Shown here one piece after another: positions 16,407 through 25,155 of a DNA stretch of 64,000 bases. Location: the NCBI GenBank assembly GCA_023400235.1, contig JAEXFI010000049.1, positions 62,001-126,000 of the forward strand, in the 5' to 3' direction. Position 1 is the stretch's first letter; each line of letters begins with the position of its first letter. This stretch comes from Bacillota bacterium. GTDB lineage: Bacteria > Bacillota > Clostridia > Acetivibrionales > DSM-1351. Under the pieces are notes generated by a model, which worked only from the letters and a program-made list of their open reading frames with translations, ran no database searches and was not told the DNA's origin. A program made the position numbers and the translations under genes.

Positions 16407-17342
16407 ATGCTTGATATTTTTAAGACTGTAAATAATGAAATCATTCGCATAAATTCCTTTGAGGAGGGTTCCTGGGTAAACCTGGTCAATCCTACAGATG
16501 AAGAAATCAATAATGTACACGGCGTATTAGGTGTGGAGATGGACTTTTTAAAGGCCGCCCTGGATGAAGAGGAAAGAGCCCGTATTGAAAGTGACAGCGG
16601 ACAAACCCTTATCATCGTGGATATTCCCATAGTGGATAAGGAAGGCAAGTCCAATGTATATACTACTATTCCGCTTGCCATTATTCTCATAAAGCACATA
16701 ATTGTTACAGTATGCTTGAAGGAAGATACCATTTTAAGCGACTTTATAAACAATAAGGTAAAGTCCTTTCTGACCCAGTATAAAACCAGGTTTGTGCTGC
16801 AAATACTCTACAAGAATGCCACGCGGTATCTCCAGTACCTGAAGCATATTGACAAGACCAGCAGCAGGATTGAGCAGGAGGTTTACAAGTCCATGAAAAA
16901 CAAGGAGGTTATCCAGATGCTGAAGCTGGAGAAGAGCCTTGTGTACTTCTCGACTGCCTTAAAGTCCAACGAGGTAGTGCTTGAAAAGCTTATGAAATAT
17001 GAGCATGTAAAGAATTATCCGGAGGATACCGAGCTGCTGGAGGATGTTATAATAGAAAACAAGCAGGCTATTGAAATGGCTAACATATACAGCAGTATTT
17101 TGTCGGGAACCATGGATGCGTTTACTTCGGTCATATCAAACAATTTGAACATTGTAATGAAGTTCCTGACTTCTGTGACTATTGTAATGGCGATTCCAAC
17201 CATGATTTCCAGCTTTTTTGGGATGAATCTCAGGAACCTTCCCTTTGAAAACAATCCGGTGGGGTTCTGGATTATATTGTCAATTTCCATTATAACCTGT
17301 TCCTTTGTGGGATACACCCTGTATAAAAAGAAATTGTTCTGA
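16407..17342 (+). CDS. CorA family divalent-cation (Mg2+) channel
   Basis: 311 residues from ATG 16407 (AGAGGG at 16392-16397; in-frame GTG at 16398 is too close). A cytosolic N-terminal alpha/beta domain and long helices are followed by two transmembrane segments at the C-terminus (about 250-270 and 284-304) with the selectivity motif GMN in FFGMNLRNLPF between them. CorA forms pentamers that import Mg2+ (or Co2+/Ni2+). The M-box leader makes Mg2+ the likely substrate. Monocistronic, with a terminator downstream. Confidence 0.94.
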   Translation: MLDIFKTVNNEIIRINSFEEGSWVNLVNPTDEEINNVHGVLGVEMDFLKAALDEEERARIESDSGQTLIIVDIPIVDKEGKSNVYTTIPLAIILIKHIIVTVCLKEDTILSDFINNKVKSFLTQYKTRFVLQILYKNATRYLQYLKHIDKTSSRIEQEVYKSMKNKEVIQMLKLEKSLVYFSTALKSNEVVLEKLMKYEHVKNYPEDTELLEDVIIENKQAIEMANIYSSILSGTMDAFTSVISNNLNIVMKFLTSVTIVMAIPTMISSFFGMNLRNLPFENNPVGFWIILSISIITCSFVGYTLYKKKLF

Positions 17343-17464
17343 TAGGATATTTTTGATACCACAGTATTTAAATAAAAAAAGTGCTCCCAACGGTAGTCCG
17401 TCATAAAACAGTATAAACAAACTATATTGTTAATGGGCAACTGCCAAGTGAAATGTCTAAAACA

Positions 17465-17500
17465 AGCGTATCGTTTATTATGAGCGATACGCTCTTTTTT
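17465..17500 (+). terminator. Rho-independent terminator after corA
   Basis: AGCGTATCG (17465-17473) pairs with CGATACGCT (17485-17493), followed by TTTTTT. Confidence 0.85.
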
Positions 17501-17677
17501 GCTTTTTCTGTCCTAATAAGTAGAATGAGATAAACAAATCTACTGCTTGCCGGTTAGTGAAACTATTCTGGAAGCCGCTTTTTAGTTGATTTGTAACAAT
17601 ATTTTTTTATCAGCTTTGATATATCATGCTTCCGGTGATGCTTATGTGGATAAGTAATTGATTTTGAGTGCTCTAGC

Positions 17678-17707
17678 TTGACAATAAGATAAAAAAAGCA
17701 GTATAAT
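17678..17707 (+). promoter_or_regulatory. Sigma-A promoter of TetR gene
   Basis: TTGACA (17678-17683), 18-base spacer, TATAAT (17702-17707). Confidence 0.75.
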
Positions 17708-17714
17708 CAAAATA

Positions 17715-17733
17715 CAAACATATAAATGTATGT
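17715..17733. promoter_or_regulatory. TetR operator copy 1
   Basis: CAAACATATAAATGTATGT, an imperfect palindrome (ACATA...TATGT). Its exact reverse complement is at 18432-18450 before the ABC genes. It covers the predicted start of transcription of the regulator. Confidence 0.8.
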
Positions 17734-17747
17734 AAGTAGGTGATAAC

Positions 17748-18389
17748 ATGGCTAGAAATAAGTATCCTGAAATAACCGAAGCTCGCATTCTGGATGCTGC
17801 GACAAAACTGTTTCTTGAAAACGGATGGGAAGAAACAACAATACAGGATATTGTAGATGAACTTGGTGACATTACCAGAGGGGCGTTCTATCATCATTTT
17901 AAATCAAAAAATGATATTATAGATGCTGTAACAACCAGGCTGTTCATTCAGGATAATCCGGTTACAGTAGTCAAAGCTGATAATCAGTTAAACGGACTCG
18001 AAAAATTAAAAAAACTGCTGTTATTGGCTGTTACAGATAAAGAACAGTTAAAGTTTATGAAATCAGCTCCTTCTGTTTTGAGGAGTCCGCAGTTTGTGGC
18101 AAAACAACTGAACGACTGTATCTACTCTATATCTCCTCAACTGCAAGTGTATATCGAGGAGGGAATTCATGATGGTTCCATTAACGTAGCCTATCCAAAA
18201 CAGACGGCGGAATCCTTAATCATCCTTACAAATCTGTGGTTTAACGCAGTTTTGTTTCCTGTTTCTAAAGATGAATTTATGCAAAAGCTTGAACATTTTA
18301 AGGCAATGTTTGATAGTATAGGATTACCGCTGATTGATGAACAGTTTCGACAAGCATTTGAACGGTACTACGATTACATTATAAGCTAA
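17748..18389 (+). CDS. TetR/AcrR family regulator of the ABC exporter
   Basis: 213 residues, AGTAGGTG upstream. The N-terminal helix-turn-helix (EARILDAATKLFLENGWEETTIQDIVDELGDITRGAFYHHFKSKNDIID) has the usual TetR layout. The two identical operator copies, one at its own promoter and one before the ABC operon, point to autoregulation plus control of 18473-20129. Confidence 0.93.
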   Translation: MARNKYPEITEARILDAATKLFLENGWEETTIQDIVDELGDITRGAFYHHFKSKNDIIDAVTTRLFIQDNPVTVVKADNQLNGLEKLKKLLLLAVTDKEQLKFMKSAPSVLRSPQFVAKQLNDCIYSISPQLQVYIEEGIHDGSINVAYPKQTAESLIILTNLWFNAVLFPVSKDEFMQKLEHFKAMFDSIGLPLIDEQFRQAFERYYDYIIS

Positions 18390-18390
18390 A

Positions 18391-18421
18391 TTAAGACACT
18401 GTCCTTTGGGGCAGTTTCTTA
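18391..18421 (+). terminator. Terminator after TetR gene
   Basis: AAGACACTGTCC pairs with GGGCAGTTTCTT over TTTG, followed by a short T-rich tail. Confidence 0.6.
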
Positions 18422-18431
18422 ATAGCAACAT

Positions 18432-18450
18432 ACATACATTTATATGTTTG
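18432..18450. promoter_or_regulatory. TetR operator copy 2
   Basis: ACATACATTTATATGTTTG, the exact reverse complement of 17715-17733, 20 bases upstream of the ABC ATPase start. Confidence 0.8.
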
Positions 18451-18472
18451 AATAATATCAGGAGGTCATATG

Positions 18473-19207
18473 ATGGAAAAAGAACTCGCAGTTAAAGTCC
18501 GTGGGCTGTGCAAAACATTTGACGGAAAAGAAGTAATCCATGATTGCTCTATGTCGGTGGAGCAAGGGATAATTTATGGTTTTTTAGGTATGAATGGCGC
18601 AGGTAAAACAACCGTATTTAAAATACTGACTGGCTTATTAGCTCCATCTATGGGAGAAGCGCAAGTTTTGGGAATGGATACTGTAGCACAAAATATTGAA
18701 ATTCTAAAAAATATCGGGAGCTTGATTGAAACACCTATTTTTTATGAACATTTGTCAGCAACAGAGAATCTGCAAATACACCTTTCTTATATGGGTATTG
18801 AAATCGCTGAAGTTGAACCCGTACTGTCAAAAGTAGGCTTACCGAAAACCGGAAAGCAGGCTGTTTCAAAATTTTCACTCGGTATGCGGCAGCGTTTAGC
18901 AATTGCACGGGCAATAATTCACAAGCCTAAACTGCTGATATTAGATGAACCTGTTAGTGGCCTTGACCCAATGGGAATTATGGAAATGCGTGAGCTATTT
19001 AGGAATCTTGTAAAAAATCAAGGAGTAACCATTCTTCTGTCCAGTCATATACTGTCCGAAATTGAACATACTGCTGATAAAATTGGTGTCATTTCAAATG
19101 GCACAGTCGTACAGGAGGTTATGCTAAAGGAAATTAAAAACAATTACCCAAACGGTCTTGAGGACTATTTTATGAAGATGGTAAATGGAGGGAAACGCAA
19201 TGGTTAA
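18473..19207 (+). CDS. ABC transporter ATP-binding protein
   Basis: 244 residues from ATG 18473, six bases after GGAGGT (18461-18466); ATG 18470 is the alternative. Walker A GMNGAGKTT, signature FSLGMRQRL (LSLGM-type seen in bacitracin/lantibiotic-like and DrrA-type exporters), Walker B LLILDEPVSGLDP, H-loop LSSH. First gene of a three-gene exporter operon; overlaps the permease start by 8 bases. Confidence 0.95.
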   Translation: MEKELAVKVRGLCKTFDGKEVIHDCSMSVEQGIIYGFLGMNGAGKTTVFKILTGLLAPSMGEAQVLGMDTVAQNIEILKNIGSLIETPIFYEHLSATENLQIHLSYMGIEIAEVEPVLSKVGLPKTGKQAVSKFSLGMRQRLAIARAIIHKPKLLILDEPVSGLDPMGIMEMRELFRNLVKNQGVTILLSSHILSEIEHTADKIGVISNGTVVQEVMLKEIKNNYPNGLEDYFMKMVNGGKRNG

Positions 19208-19910
19208 ATTAATGAAACTTGAATTACAGCGCAACCGTATGAGAAGTTACATATCCGCGGCACTCATTATTACAATAGTCATGGTTGGCTTTCTTTACCT
19301 GTTAGCAGCCATCCCTTATCTTGATGAAACACAAACTGATATAGAAATGTTTATGACATATGGCAGTATTGCAACATTGGTGTGTATGTTAAGTATGGTT
19401 AGCTTTTCAATTTTATCCTCTGTTATGTATGCCCGATTCGTTGTAGAAGAATATGCTGGTAAAAAAGCGATTCTGCTATTTTCATATCCTGTAAACCGTA
19501 GAGGGATTTTATGGGCAAAAGTTGCAGTCGTGTTCCTGTTTACTGTGCTGTCCATGTTCCTTAGTGGATTAGTGGCTTTCGCTCTTTTCTATGCTACCGA
19601 GTTTTTAATACCGATTTGTAAAGACACATTAACGATATTTACAATCTTTAGGTCAATAGCGTTGCTTTTGGTCTATTCTCTAATGTCCGGGACATTGGCT
19701 GTCATTTCCTTATGGTTTGGTCTCTGGAAAAAGTCTACTCCAGCTACTATTGTATCGGGCACAATTGTCGTTACTGTTGTCTGCAATTTTTTAGCGGCAG
19801 GTATTTTTAATATACTTCCTGCTGTGCTGGTTTCAATTGTCAGCATGATAACGGCTTTAGTTTTAATTGTAGGAATTTCCAGTAAAGTTGTAACGATGGA
19901 GGTTGAATAA
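19200..19910 (+). CDS. ABC-2 type permease subunit
   Basis: 236 residues from ATG 19200 (GGAGGG at 19187-19192). Six hydrophobic segments; the pattern MKLELQRNRMRSYI, then helices, and FSYPVNRRGILWAKV between helices two and three is typical of lantibiotic-immunity-like ABC-2 permeases. It should pair with the ATPase to export or expel a small compound or peptide. The stop is followed at once by the next ATG. Confidence 0.9.
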   Translation: MVKLMKLELQRNRMRSYISAALIITIVMVGFLYLLAAIPYLDETQTDIEMFMTYGSIATLVCMLSMVSFSILSSVMYARFVVEEYAGKKAILLFSYPVNRRGILWAKVAVVFLFTVLSMFLSGLVAFALFYATEFLIPICKDTLTIFTIFRSIALLLVYSLMSGTLAVISLWFGLWKKSTPATIVSGTIVVTVVCNFLAAGIFNILPAVLVSIVSMITALVLIVGISSKVVTMEVE

Positions 19911-20129
19911 ATGATAGAGGATAAATTTGAAAAAGCAGTTGAGGACTTTTTTACATGGTCATGGCAAACAGAAGTCATTGTATCCTGTATTATTGCTCTA
20001 ATACTGCTTGTAATAGGATTTTTCTTGTTTAGAAAAAAAAAGAAAACGGCTGGCTGGATTTTTGTAGGTTGCGGCGTACTTGTAATTGTCCTTGATGTTT
20101 TGCGGCTCCTGTTACAGCTTTTGTTTTAA
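19911..20129 (+). CDS. Small two-helix membrane protein of the ABC operon
   Basis: 72 residues. The start codon follows the permease stop without a gap (TAAATG), indicating translational coupling. Two hydrophobic helices (about 23-41 and 50-70) are separated by a basic FRKKKKTAG loop. Probably an accessory membrane subunit of the exporter; no family recognised. Confidence 0.75.
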   Translation: MIEDKFEKAVEDFFTWSWQTEVIVSCIIALILLVIGFFLFRKKKKTAGWIFVGCGVLVIVLDVLRLLLQLLF

Positions 20130-20148
20130 ATGAATGGAGGGTGAGTTA

Positions 20149-20330
20149 TTGGGTGAAAAGTTGTTTTCAAAAAACATCATTTTCTTAACCATAGGGCAGT
20201 CCATATCTATGTTCGGACCGCAATAATAAAATTTGCAAATTCTCTTTATGTGCTTGATTTGACTGGTTAGGCAGTTGTCTTTGGCATGATTATGGGAATA
20301 TCCACTATCCCTACTGTTTTACTAAGGACT
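20149..20330 (+). pseudogene. MFS transporter remnant (N-terminal fragment)
   Basis: After GGAGGG (20136-20141), a TTG start reads LGEKLFSKNIIFLTIGQSIS..MFGPQ-stop. Then, after a frame change, ..KFANSLYVLDLTG-stop-AVVFGMIMGISTIPTVLL. This is the first two transmembrane helices of an MFS permease with in-frame stops and lost frame, then truncation near 20327. The surviving LYVLDLTG block resembles the intact MFS exporter at 62630. Likely the decayed fourth gene of the ABC operon. Confidence 0.8.
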
Positions 20331-20348
20331 GTCCAAAGGGGCACTTTT

Positions 20349-20573
20349 CTATCTTTCAATTAAGTTTCCTGCGCCGTCATAAAAGCTTTCATCTGTTTGC
20401 CGCAAAATGCCTTGGCTGTCGTAAAACTCTTCGTCAGCCTGTCTCAAAATACCCATAGAGTCAAAATAATCATCACCGGGATCTCGTAAAATTCCTTCAC
20501 TATCAAAGTAATTTTCGCCGGGATTTCTTAAAATACCTTGACCATCATAGTATTTTTCTTTAAGGGAATACAA
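20349..20573 (-). CDS. Tandem 14-residue repeat protein
   Basis: 74 residues, apparently from TTG 20571-20573 with a weak ribosome binding site. Almost the whole protein is five copies of a 14-residue unit of the form (Y/F)(Y/F)D(S/G)xGILRxx(D/G)(E/D)x, encoded by 42-base tandem DNA repeats. It is acidic and aromatic with no signal peptide or membrane helix. No family recognised; such repeats may fold as a small beta structure. The short length may reflect repeat loss. Confidence 0.55.
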   Translation of the reverse strand: MYSLKEKYYDGQGILRNPGENYFDSEGILRDPGDDYFDSMGILRQADEEFYDSQGILRQTDESFYDGAGNLIER

Positions 20574-20748
20574 AATTCATCACTCTTTCTGGAGAATTAT
20601 TGACTACATTATAGCACAGATAAATGCCCTGGGGAAAGGTATTTTTCCTATTTAATTACTGAAATTACCAAAGGGCTTGATTACAACGGCGGTTGTGCTA
20701 TAATCAAATAAAAGTTTTAGCATAATAAAGTGCACTTTTGGAGGTAAT

Positions 20749-22215
20749 ATGACAGTTAATGTTGATAATACATTTGACATAGTAATTATTGGAGCAGGAG
20801 CTGTTGGATGTGCCGTTGCAAGAGAGCTTTCCAGATATGACCTGAAAATCGCCGTGCTTGAGAAGGAAAGCGATGTGGCAGCCGGAACCAGCGGACGGAA
20901 CAGCGCCGTTGTCCACGCAGGCTTCAACAACAAGCCCGGCAGCCTGATGGCCAAGCTGTGCGTGGAAGGCAACGAAGGTTTTGAGCAGGTATGTGCCGAG
21001 CTGGATGTACCCTACAAAAAGACAGGAAAGCTGATAGTGGCCTTTGACGAATCTGATTTCGCCGGTATAGACAAGCTGCTGGAGAGCGGACGGAAGAATG
21101 GTGTAAAGGGTCTGGAATTTGTAGATGCTCAGGTTGTAAAATCTCTGGAGCCCCATGTGGGGGGCATTGGTGCCATGCTGTCGCCCAATACTGCCATAAC
21201 CAGTCCTTTTATATATACGGTAGCTCTGGCTGAAAATGCGTGCCAAAACGGAGTGCGGTTTTTCTTTGAAACCCAGGTCAACGGCATAACCATACAGGAT
21301 AAGCTGTTTCGGCTTACTGCCGGGAAAAGGCATTTTTACAGCAGATACGTGGTGAACAGTGCGGGGCTTTATTCCGACAGGATTGCTTCTCTGGCAGGTG
21401 AAAAGGGCTATAAGATATATCCCTGCAGAGGGGAATATTTCATATTGGACAAGAGGACCAGCCAATATCTCAGCATGCCTGTCTATCCTGTTCCCAGGCC
21501 GGGTATCGGCGGGCTGGGAGTGCATTTGACGCCTACCGTAGACGGAAATATGCTCATAGGGCCGAGTGCGGAATATATTAAATCCAAAAGCGACTACAGT
21601 GCCACCTCCGGTGTAATGGAGCAATTGTTCAGGGAAGCAAAGGAATTGCTGCCTCCCCTTGAAATGAAGCACATAATCAGAAGCTATACAGGAATAAGAT
21701 CCAAGCTGGTGGGCCCAAAAACCGGCGGTTTCGGAGATTTTATCATAGAAGAATCAAAGGTGGTTCCCGGTTTGGTTAACCTAATCGGCATTGAATCACC
21801 GGGCTTGACTTCCTCGGTGCCCATAGGCAGGATGGTCAGGGACCTTATTTCAAACAGGGAGGACCTTGTACCAAAAAAGGATTTCATTACCGGCAGAAAG
21901 GGCATAATTCCCTTCAGGGAGCTGGCTCTCGAGCAGAAGGAAAAGCTTATAAAGGAGTATCCCGAATACGGAGAAATCATATGCAGATGTGAAGGTATCA
22001 CAAAAAAAGAGATAGTGGAGGCCATTAACAATCCCCTTGGGGTAACCACACTTGCCGGCATCAAGTACAGGGCACGCCCAATGATGGGCAGATGCCAGGG
22101 AGGCTATTGCCTTACCCGGATAGTTGATATTCTTAAGGAACAAAAGGGGCTTGAGCCTCAGCAGGTTACTCTCAGAGGTAATGATTCCAGGCTGTTTACG
22201 GGACGGGTAAAGTAA
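20749..22215 (+). CDS. FAD-dependent dehydrogenase, GlpA-like, with BFD-type [2Fe-2S] domain
   Basis: 488 residues, GGAGGT upstream. The N-terminal FAD site IVIIGAGAVGCAVARELSRY and the DAO fold (TSGRNSAVVHAGF) resemble anaerobic glycerol-3-phosphate dehydrogenase GlpA/LhgO. The C-terminal about 90 residues carry CRC...GRCQGGYC, the four-Cys BFD-like [2Fe-2S] domain. In Clostridia this gene is followed by a second flavoprotein and DUF1667, exactly as here, forming a GlpABC-like complex. Glycerol-3-phosphate is the most likely substrate, but 2-hydroxy acids are possible. Confidence 0.88.
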   Translation: MTVNVDNTFDIVIIGAGAVGCAVARELSRYDLKIAVLEKESDVAAGTSGRNSAVVHAGFNNKPGSLMAKLCVEGNEGFEQVCAELDVPYKKTGKLIVAFDESDFAGIDKLLESGRKNGVKGLEFVDAQVVKSLEPHVGGIGAMLSPNTAITSPFIYTVALAENACQNGVRFFFETQVNGITIQDKLFRLTAGKRHFYSRYVVNSAGLYSDRIASLAGEKGYKIYPCRGEYFILDKRTSQYLSMPVYPVPRPGIGGLGVHLTPTVDGNMLIGPSAEYIKSKSDYSATSGVMEQLFREAKELLPPLEMKHIIRSYTGIRSKLVGPKTGGFGDFIIEESKVVPGLVNLIGIESPGLTSSVPIGRMVRDLISNREDLVPKKDFITGRKGIIPFRELALEQKEKLIKEYPEYGEIICRCEGITKKEIVEAINNPLGVTTLAGIKYRARPMMGRCQGGYCLTRIVDILKEQKGLEPQQVTLRGNDSRLFTGRVK

Positions 22216-22238
22216 AGCTGCCCGGCTTAGGAGGTTAT

Positions 22239-23528
22239 ATGTTGATAAACAAGGATTTGATAATAATAGGTGCAGGCCCCGCCGGTCTGGCTGCCGCCAT
22301 AGAAGCAGTAAAAAGAGGAATACAGGATGTGCTTGTACTGGAAAGAGAACCGGTTGCAGGAGGTATTCTGAACCAGTGCATACATGACGGCTTTGGTTTG
22401 ATAAGGTTCGACGAAGCCCTGACCGGTCCGGAGTACGCAAAGCGGTTCACGGATGAGGCCCTGCAAATGGGCATTGAGATTATTACCAACGTGATGGTAC
22501 AGGAGCTGAGCAGGGACAAGGAAGTAACCACCATCAGTCCAGAAGGCATTACCATATACCGGGCTAAGGCGGTCATACTGGCTATGGGCTGCAGGGAAAG
22601 GACACGGGGTGCCATCTGCATACCCGGTACACGCCCGGCAGGTGTGTTTACTGCTGGCGTTGCTCAGAACCTGGTGAATATCAGAAATGTTATGGTAGGC
22701 AGTAATATAGTGATTCTCGGTTCCGGGGATATAGGCCTTATCATGGCCAGAAGGCTCACTCTTGAGGGAGCCAGGGTGCTTGCCGTTATAGAAAAGCTTC
22801 CATATTCCAGCGGTCTGCAGAGAAACATAACCCAATGCCTTGAGGATTACGGCATTCCGCTTCTGCTGAGCCACACAGTAACTATGGTGGAAGGCAGGGA
22901 GCGGGTATCCTCGGTGACGGTTTCAAAGGTGGATGAGAAGGGAAATGTACTAAGGGGCACTTCTCAAAAATATAAATGTGATACCTTGATACTTTCAGTG
23001 GGACTGATTCCCGAAAATGAAATAGCCTTGAACTCAGGAATGGATATGGACAGTACCACCGGCGGAGCCAGGGTGGACGAAAAGCTTGAAACCAGTATAC
23101 CGGGTGTTTTTGCCTGTGGAAATGTGCTGCAGGTGCATGACCTGGTGGATCATGTGTCTCTAGAGGGGGAACTTGCCGCAGTTTCTGCCGCCGCCTATAT
23201 AAAAGATTACATCCGTAAAGCTGTGGATGGCATTGAGGCCGGGGAGAACTGTTGGAATGCCGGGGACGACCTGAAAATCCCTGTAACCGCCGGAAACGGA
23301 ATCAGGTATGTGCTGCCCCAGGAAATAAGGCCGGGACAGGACATAACCTTTTCCATGAGGGTTTCAGTACCTGGCAGAGAAAAGTCGGTGCTGTTCAAGG
23401 CAGGGGACAAGGTTGTCAAAAAAAGAAAATATGCCGCCTTGAACCCTGCTGAAATGCTTCGTATAGAGTTGAGTTCAAAAGAGCTTGAAAATATCTCCGG
23501 ACTGGAGGTTTACATAGATGGAAACTAA
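22239..23528 (+). CDS. NAD(P)/FAD-dependent oxidoreductase, GlpB-like partner
   Basis: 429 residues, GGAGGT upstream. The FAD-binding motif LIIIGAGPAGLAAAIEA is at the N-terminus. GGILNQCIHDGFG and a second dinucleotide motif (NIVILGSGDIGLIMARRL) mark a pyridine nucleotide-disulfide oxidoreductase fold without a redox CxxxxC pair. Its stop overlaps the DUF1667 start by 11 bases. Probably passes electrons between the GlpA-like subunit and NAD(P). Confidence 0.88.
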   Translation: MLINKDLIIIGAGPAGLAAAIEAVKRGIQDVLVLEREPVAGGILNQCIHDGFGLIRFDEALTGPEYAKRFTDEALQMGIEIITNVMVQELSRDKEVTTISPEGITIYRAKAVILAMGCRERTRGAICIPGTRPAGVFTAGVAQNLVNIRNVMVGSNIVILGSGDIGLIMARRLTLEGARVLAVIEKLPYSSGLQRNITQCLEDYGIPLLLSHTVTMVEGRERVSSVTVSKVDEKGNVLRGTSQKYKCDTLILSVGLIPENEIALNSGMDMDSTTGGARVDEKLETSIPGVFACGNVLQVHDLVDHVSLEGELAAVSAAAYIKDYIRKAVDGIEAGENCWNAGDDLKIPVTAGNGIRYVLPQEIRPGQDITFSMRVSVPGREKSVLFKAGDKVVKKRKYAALNPAEMLRIELSSKELENISGLEVYIDGN

Positions 23529-23889
23529 TAAAGAAATAGTGTGTATCTTATGTCCCAACGGCTGCAGAATGAAGGTTTTTATTGATGACCTGAACAGGGT
23601 GTCAAAGGTGGCAAATGCTTTGTGCAGAAATGGAAGCACCTACGCGGCAAAGGAGGTCCAGAGCCCCGAACGAAGCCTTACATCAACCGTAAAGGTGACA
23701 GGAGGCGCCCTGCCTCTGGTAAGCGTCAGAAGCACCAGGCCCATTCCAAAAGAAAAAATAAGGGAGGCGGCTGAATTACTCCGGACTCTACATATACAGG
23801 CGCCGGTAGACTTTCATCAGGTGCTGCTTTCGGATATTCTTGGCACCGGAGCGGACATTATAGCCACAAAACAGGTTTTAATGGCTTAA
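23518..23889 (+). CDS. DUF1667 protein, GlpC-like small subunit
   Basis: 123 residues. GGAGGT in the 3' end of the preceding gene serves this ATG. The N-terminal CILCPNGCRMKV and later ALCRNGSTYAAKE give the four-Cys pattern of DUF1667, and RSTRPIPKEKI is also typical. The family is always linked to the two upstream flavoproteins and probably holds an iron-sulfur centre or metal. Confidence 0.9.
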   Translation: METNKEIVCILCPNGCRMKVFIDDLNRVSKVANALCRNGSTYAAKEVQSPERSLTSTVKVTGGALPLVSVRSTRPIPKEKIREAAELLRTLHIQAPVDFHQVLLSDILGTGADIIATKQVLMA

Positions 23890-23930
23890 GGCAGCACAAA
23901 TAAAACGCTTCACAGCAGAAAATGGAATTT

Positions 23931-24113
23931 ATGACAGAGAAAGCAAATTGTCTGAACTGTAAATATTATTATATAACCTGGGAAAGAAATGTACCCTACG
24001 GCTGCCGGAGCTTCGGCTTCAAATCCCGACGGCTGCCGTCCCTTGTGGTACTGCAGTCCTCGGGAAAGGCTTGCCAGGCCTTTGAGAGCAAGCAAAAGGA
24101 TCAGCGCAGGTAG
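23931..24113 (+). CDS. Small Cys-containing conserved protein (zinc-ribbon-like)
   Basis: 60 residues. ATG 23931 is preferred because known homologues start a few residues before the NCxxCKYYYITW motif; ATG 23922 is also possible and both have weak ribosome binding sites. The pattern CLNCKYYYITW...PYGCRSFGF...SSGKACQAFE is conserved in many anaerobes and delta-proteobacteria. Four Cys residues suggest metal binding. Function unknown. Confidence 0.75.
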   Translation: MTEKANCLNCKYYYITWERNVPYGCRSFGFKSRRLPSLVVLQSSGKACQAFESKQKDQRR

Positions 24114-24135
24114 CAGGAAGCAGGAAGCATTGGAC

Positions 24136-24206
24136 AGAACTCATATGTCAGAAACTCATTTATCAAAACTCATTTATCAAAACTCATATGTCAGAACTCG
24201 TTTATC
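24136..24206. repeat. Five tandem 14-15 base repeats
   Basis: Units of the form AGAACTCATATGTC / AAAACTCATTTATC repeat five times without interruption (14, 15, 14, 14, 14 bases) between the small Cys protein and the convergent Cys-rich gene. Confidence 0.8.
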
Positions 24207-24327
24207 AGAAAGTGCACAGCAAAACCACAGAACAGTGGATAACATTTTGCATAAGGGTGGAAAGCATTCAGCAGAACGGTGTACACAGCAGGACAGCCTA
24301 CAGCTCCGGCGGTTACCTTTTGCTGTC

Positions 24328-24939
24328 TCAGGATACATTTGAAAGTTCCTCTGAGGCGGGGAGTTCAAATACTCCGTTGAGCATATCATATATAGCACCG
24401 CATTTACCCAACTCCACTGCCTTGGCGGCATACCTGCACCCGGCATAGACGTCTTTGTCCACACAGGCGCAGATGTGGCAGGGAATATGCCCTCCACAGC
24501 TTCCCAGCATTATTCCTTCCAAGGCCTCCAGCTTTATAACACTGCTGTTTACATCTAAGGAAAGAAAGTTTCTGTAGTATTCTTTTGAGGGCAGAACCTC
24601 AAAGTTAAGACAGGTGGATTTGAAAAGCCAGGGTATCTGCTCTTCCTCCTCAATAAAGGAAGGGCCCGTCATGATGGTTGGGTCGGGAACAATGCAGGGA
24701 ACAAGAGAACTGCAGGCTTCGTACTGTCCAAAAGAGCAAACATATTTCTTTATGGCACTGTCATAGTGCAGCTGTCTGCAAAAGGCACAGGAGCGGAAGG
24801 ACTCGATTTTGTGTCTGTAGTATAGCCTGGAGCCAAAAATATTCATGTAGTAAAGCCTGTAAATCAAATCCATTGAAATCAGACCTGTCTTTTTAAGAAA
24901 TCTTACTATTGTATTCATTCTATTTTGAATGTATTCCAT
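24328..24939 (-). CDS. Cysteine-rich hypothetical protein
   Basis: 203 residues from ATG 24937-24939, with GGAGGTG upstream; a longer frame overlaps that site. Cys residues cluster as CAFC, C-x7-C, C, and CGGHIPCHICACVDKDVYAGC, enough for one or two iron-sulfur or zinc sites. No signal peptide or membrane helix. I recognise no family. The C-x6-C-x2-C-x-C cluster in the second half looks ferredoxin-like but lacks the trailing CP. Confidence 0.7.
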   Translation of the reverse strand: MEYIQNRMNTIVRFLKKTGLISMDLIYRLYYMNIFGSRLYYRHKIESFRSCAFCRQLHYDSAIKKYVCSFGQYEACSSLVPCIVPDPTIMTGPSFIEEEEQIPWLFKSTCLNFEVLPSKEYYRNFLSLDVNSSVIKLEALEGIMLGSCGGHIPCHICACVDKDVYAGCRYAAKAVELGKCGAIYDMLNGVFELPASEELSNVS

Positions 24940-25155
24940 AAGTTTCACCTCCAGCACATTCTATCACAAATATTATTGAGTTTCCTGTATTTCCCATTTT
25001 GTTCCGGCTGTCTGCTGCGGCTGTCCGTTCAAATAGTCTGCATGCCCTGAAATAGCAGGGCTGAAGGGTTATGGTTCAAAAGGTCGGAATATATGGTCGG
25101 AAAATAACATAAATAATGTTTTAATGTATATTTAAACTCTGTAAGTGCTTTACTG

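Noticed and set aside
20704..21672. 322-codon minus-strand ORF
   Set aside because: Antisense shadow of the GlpA-like gene, which has motifs, ribosome binding site and operon context; the antisense protein has no recognisable domain.
23989..24448. Overlapping plus-strand ORFs over the tandem repeat
   Set aside because: They pass through the small Cys gene out of frame or through repeats, without ribosome binding sites.
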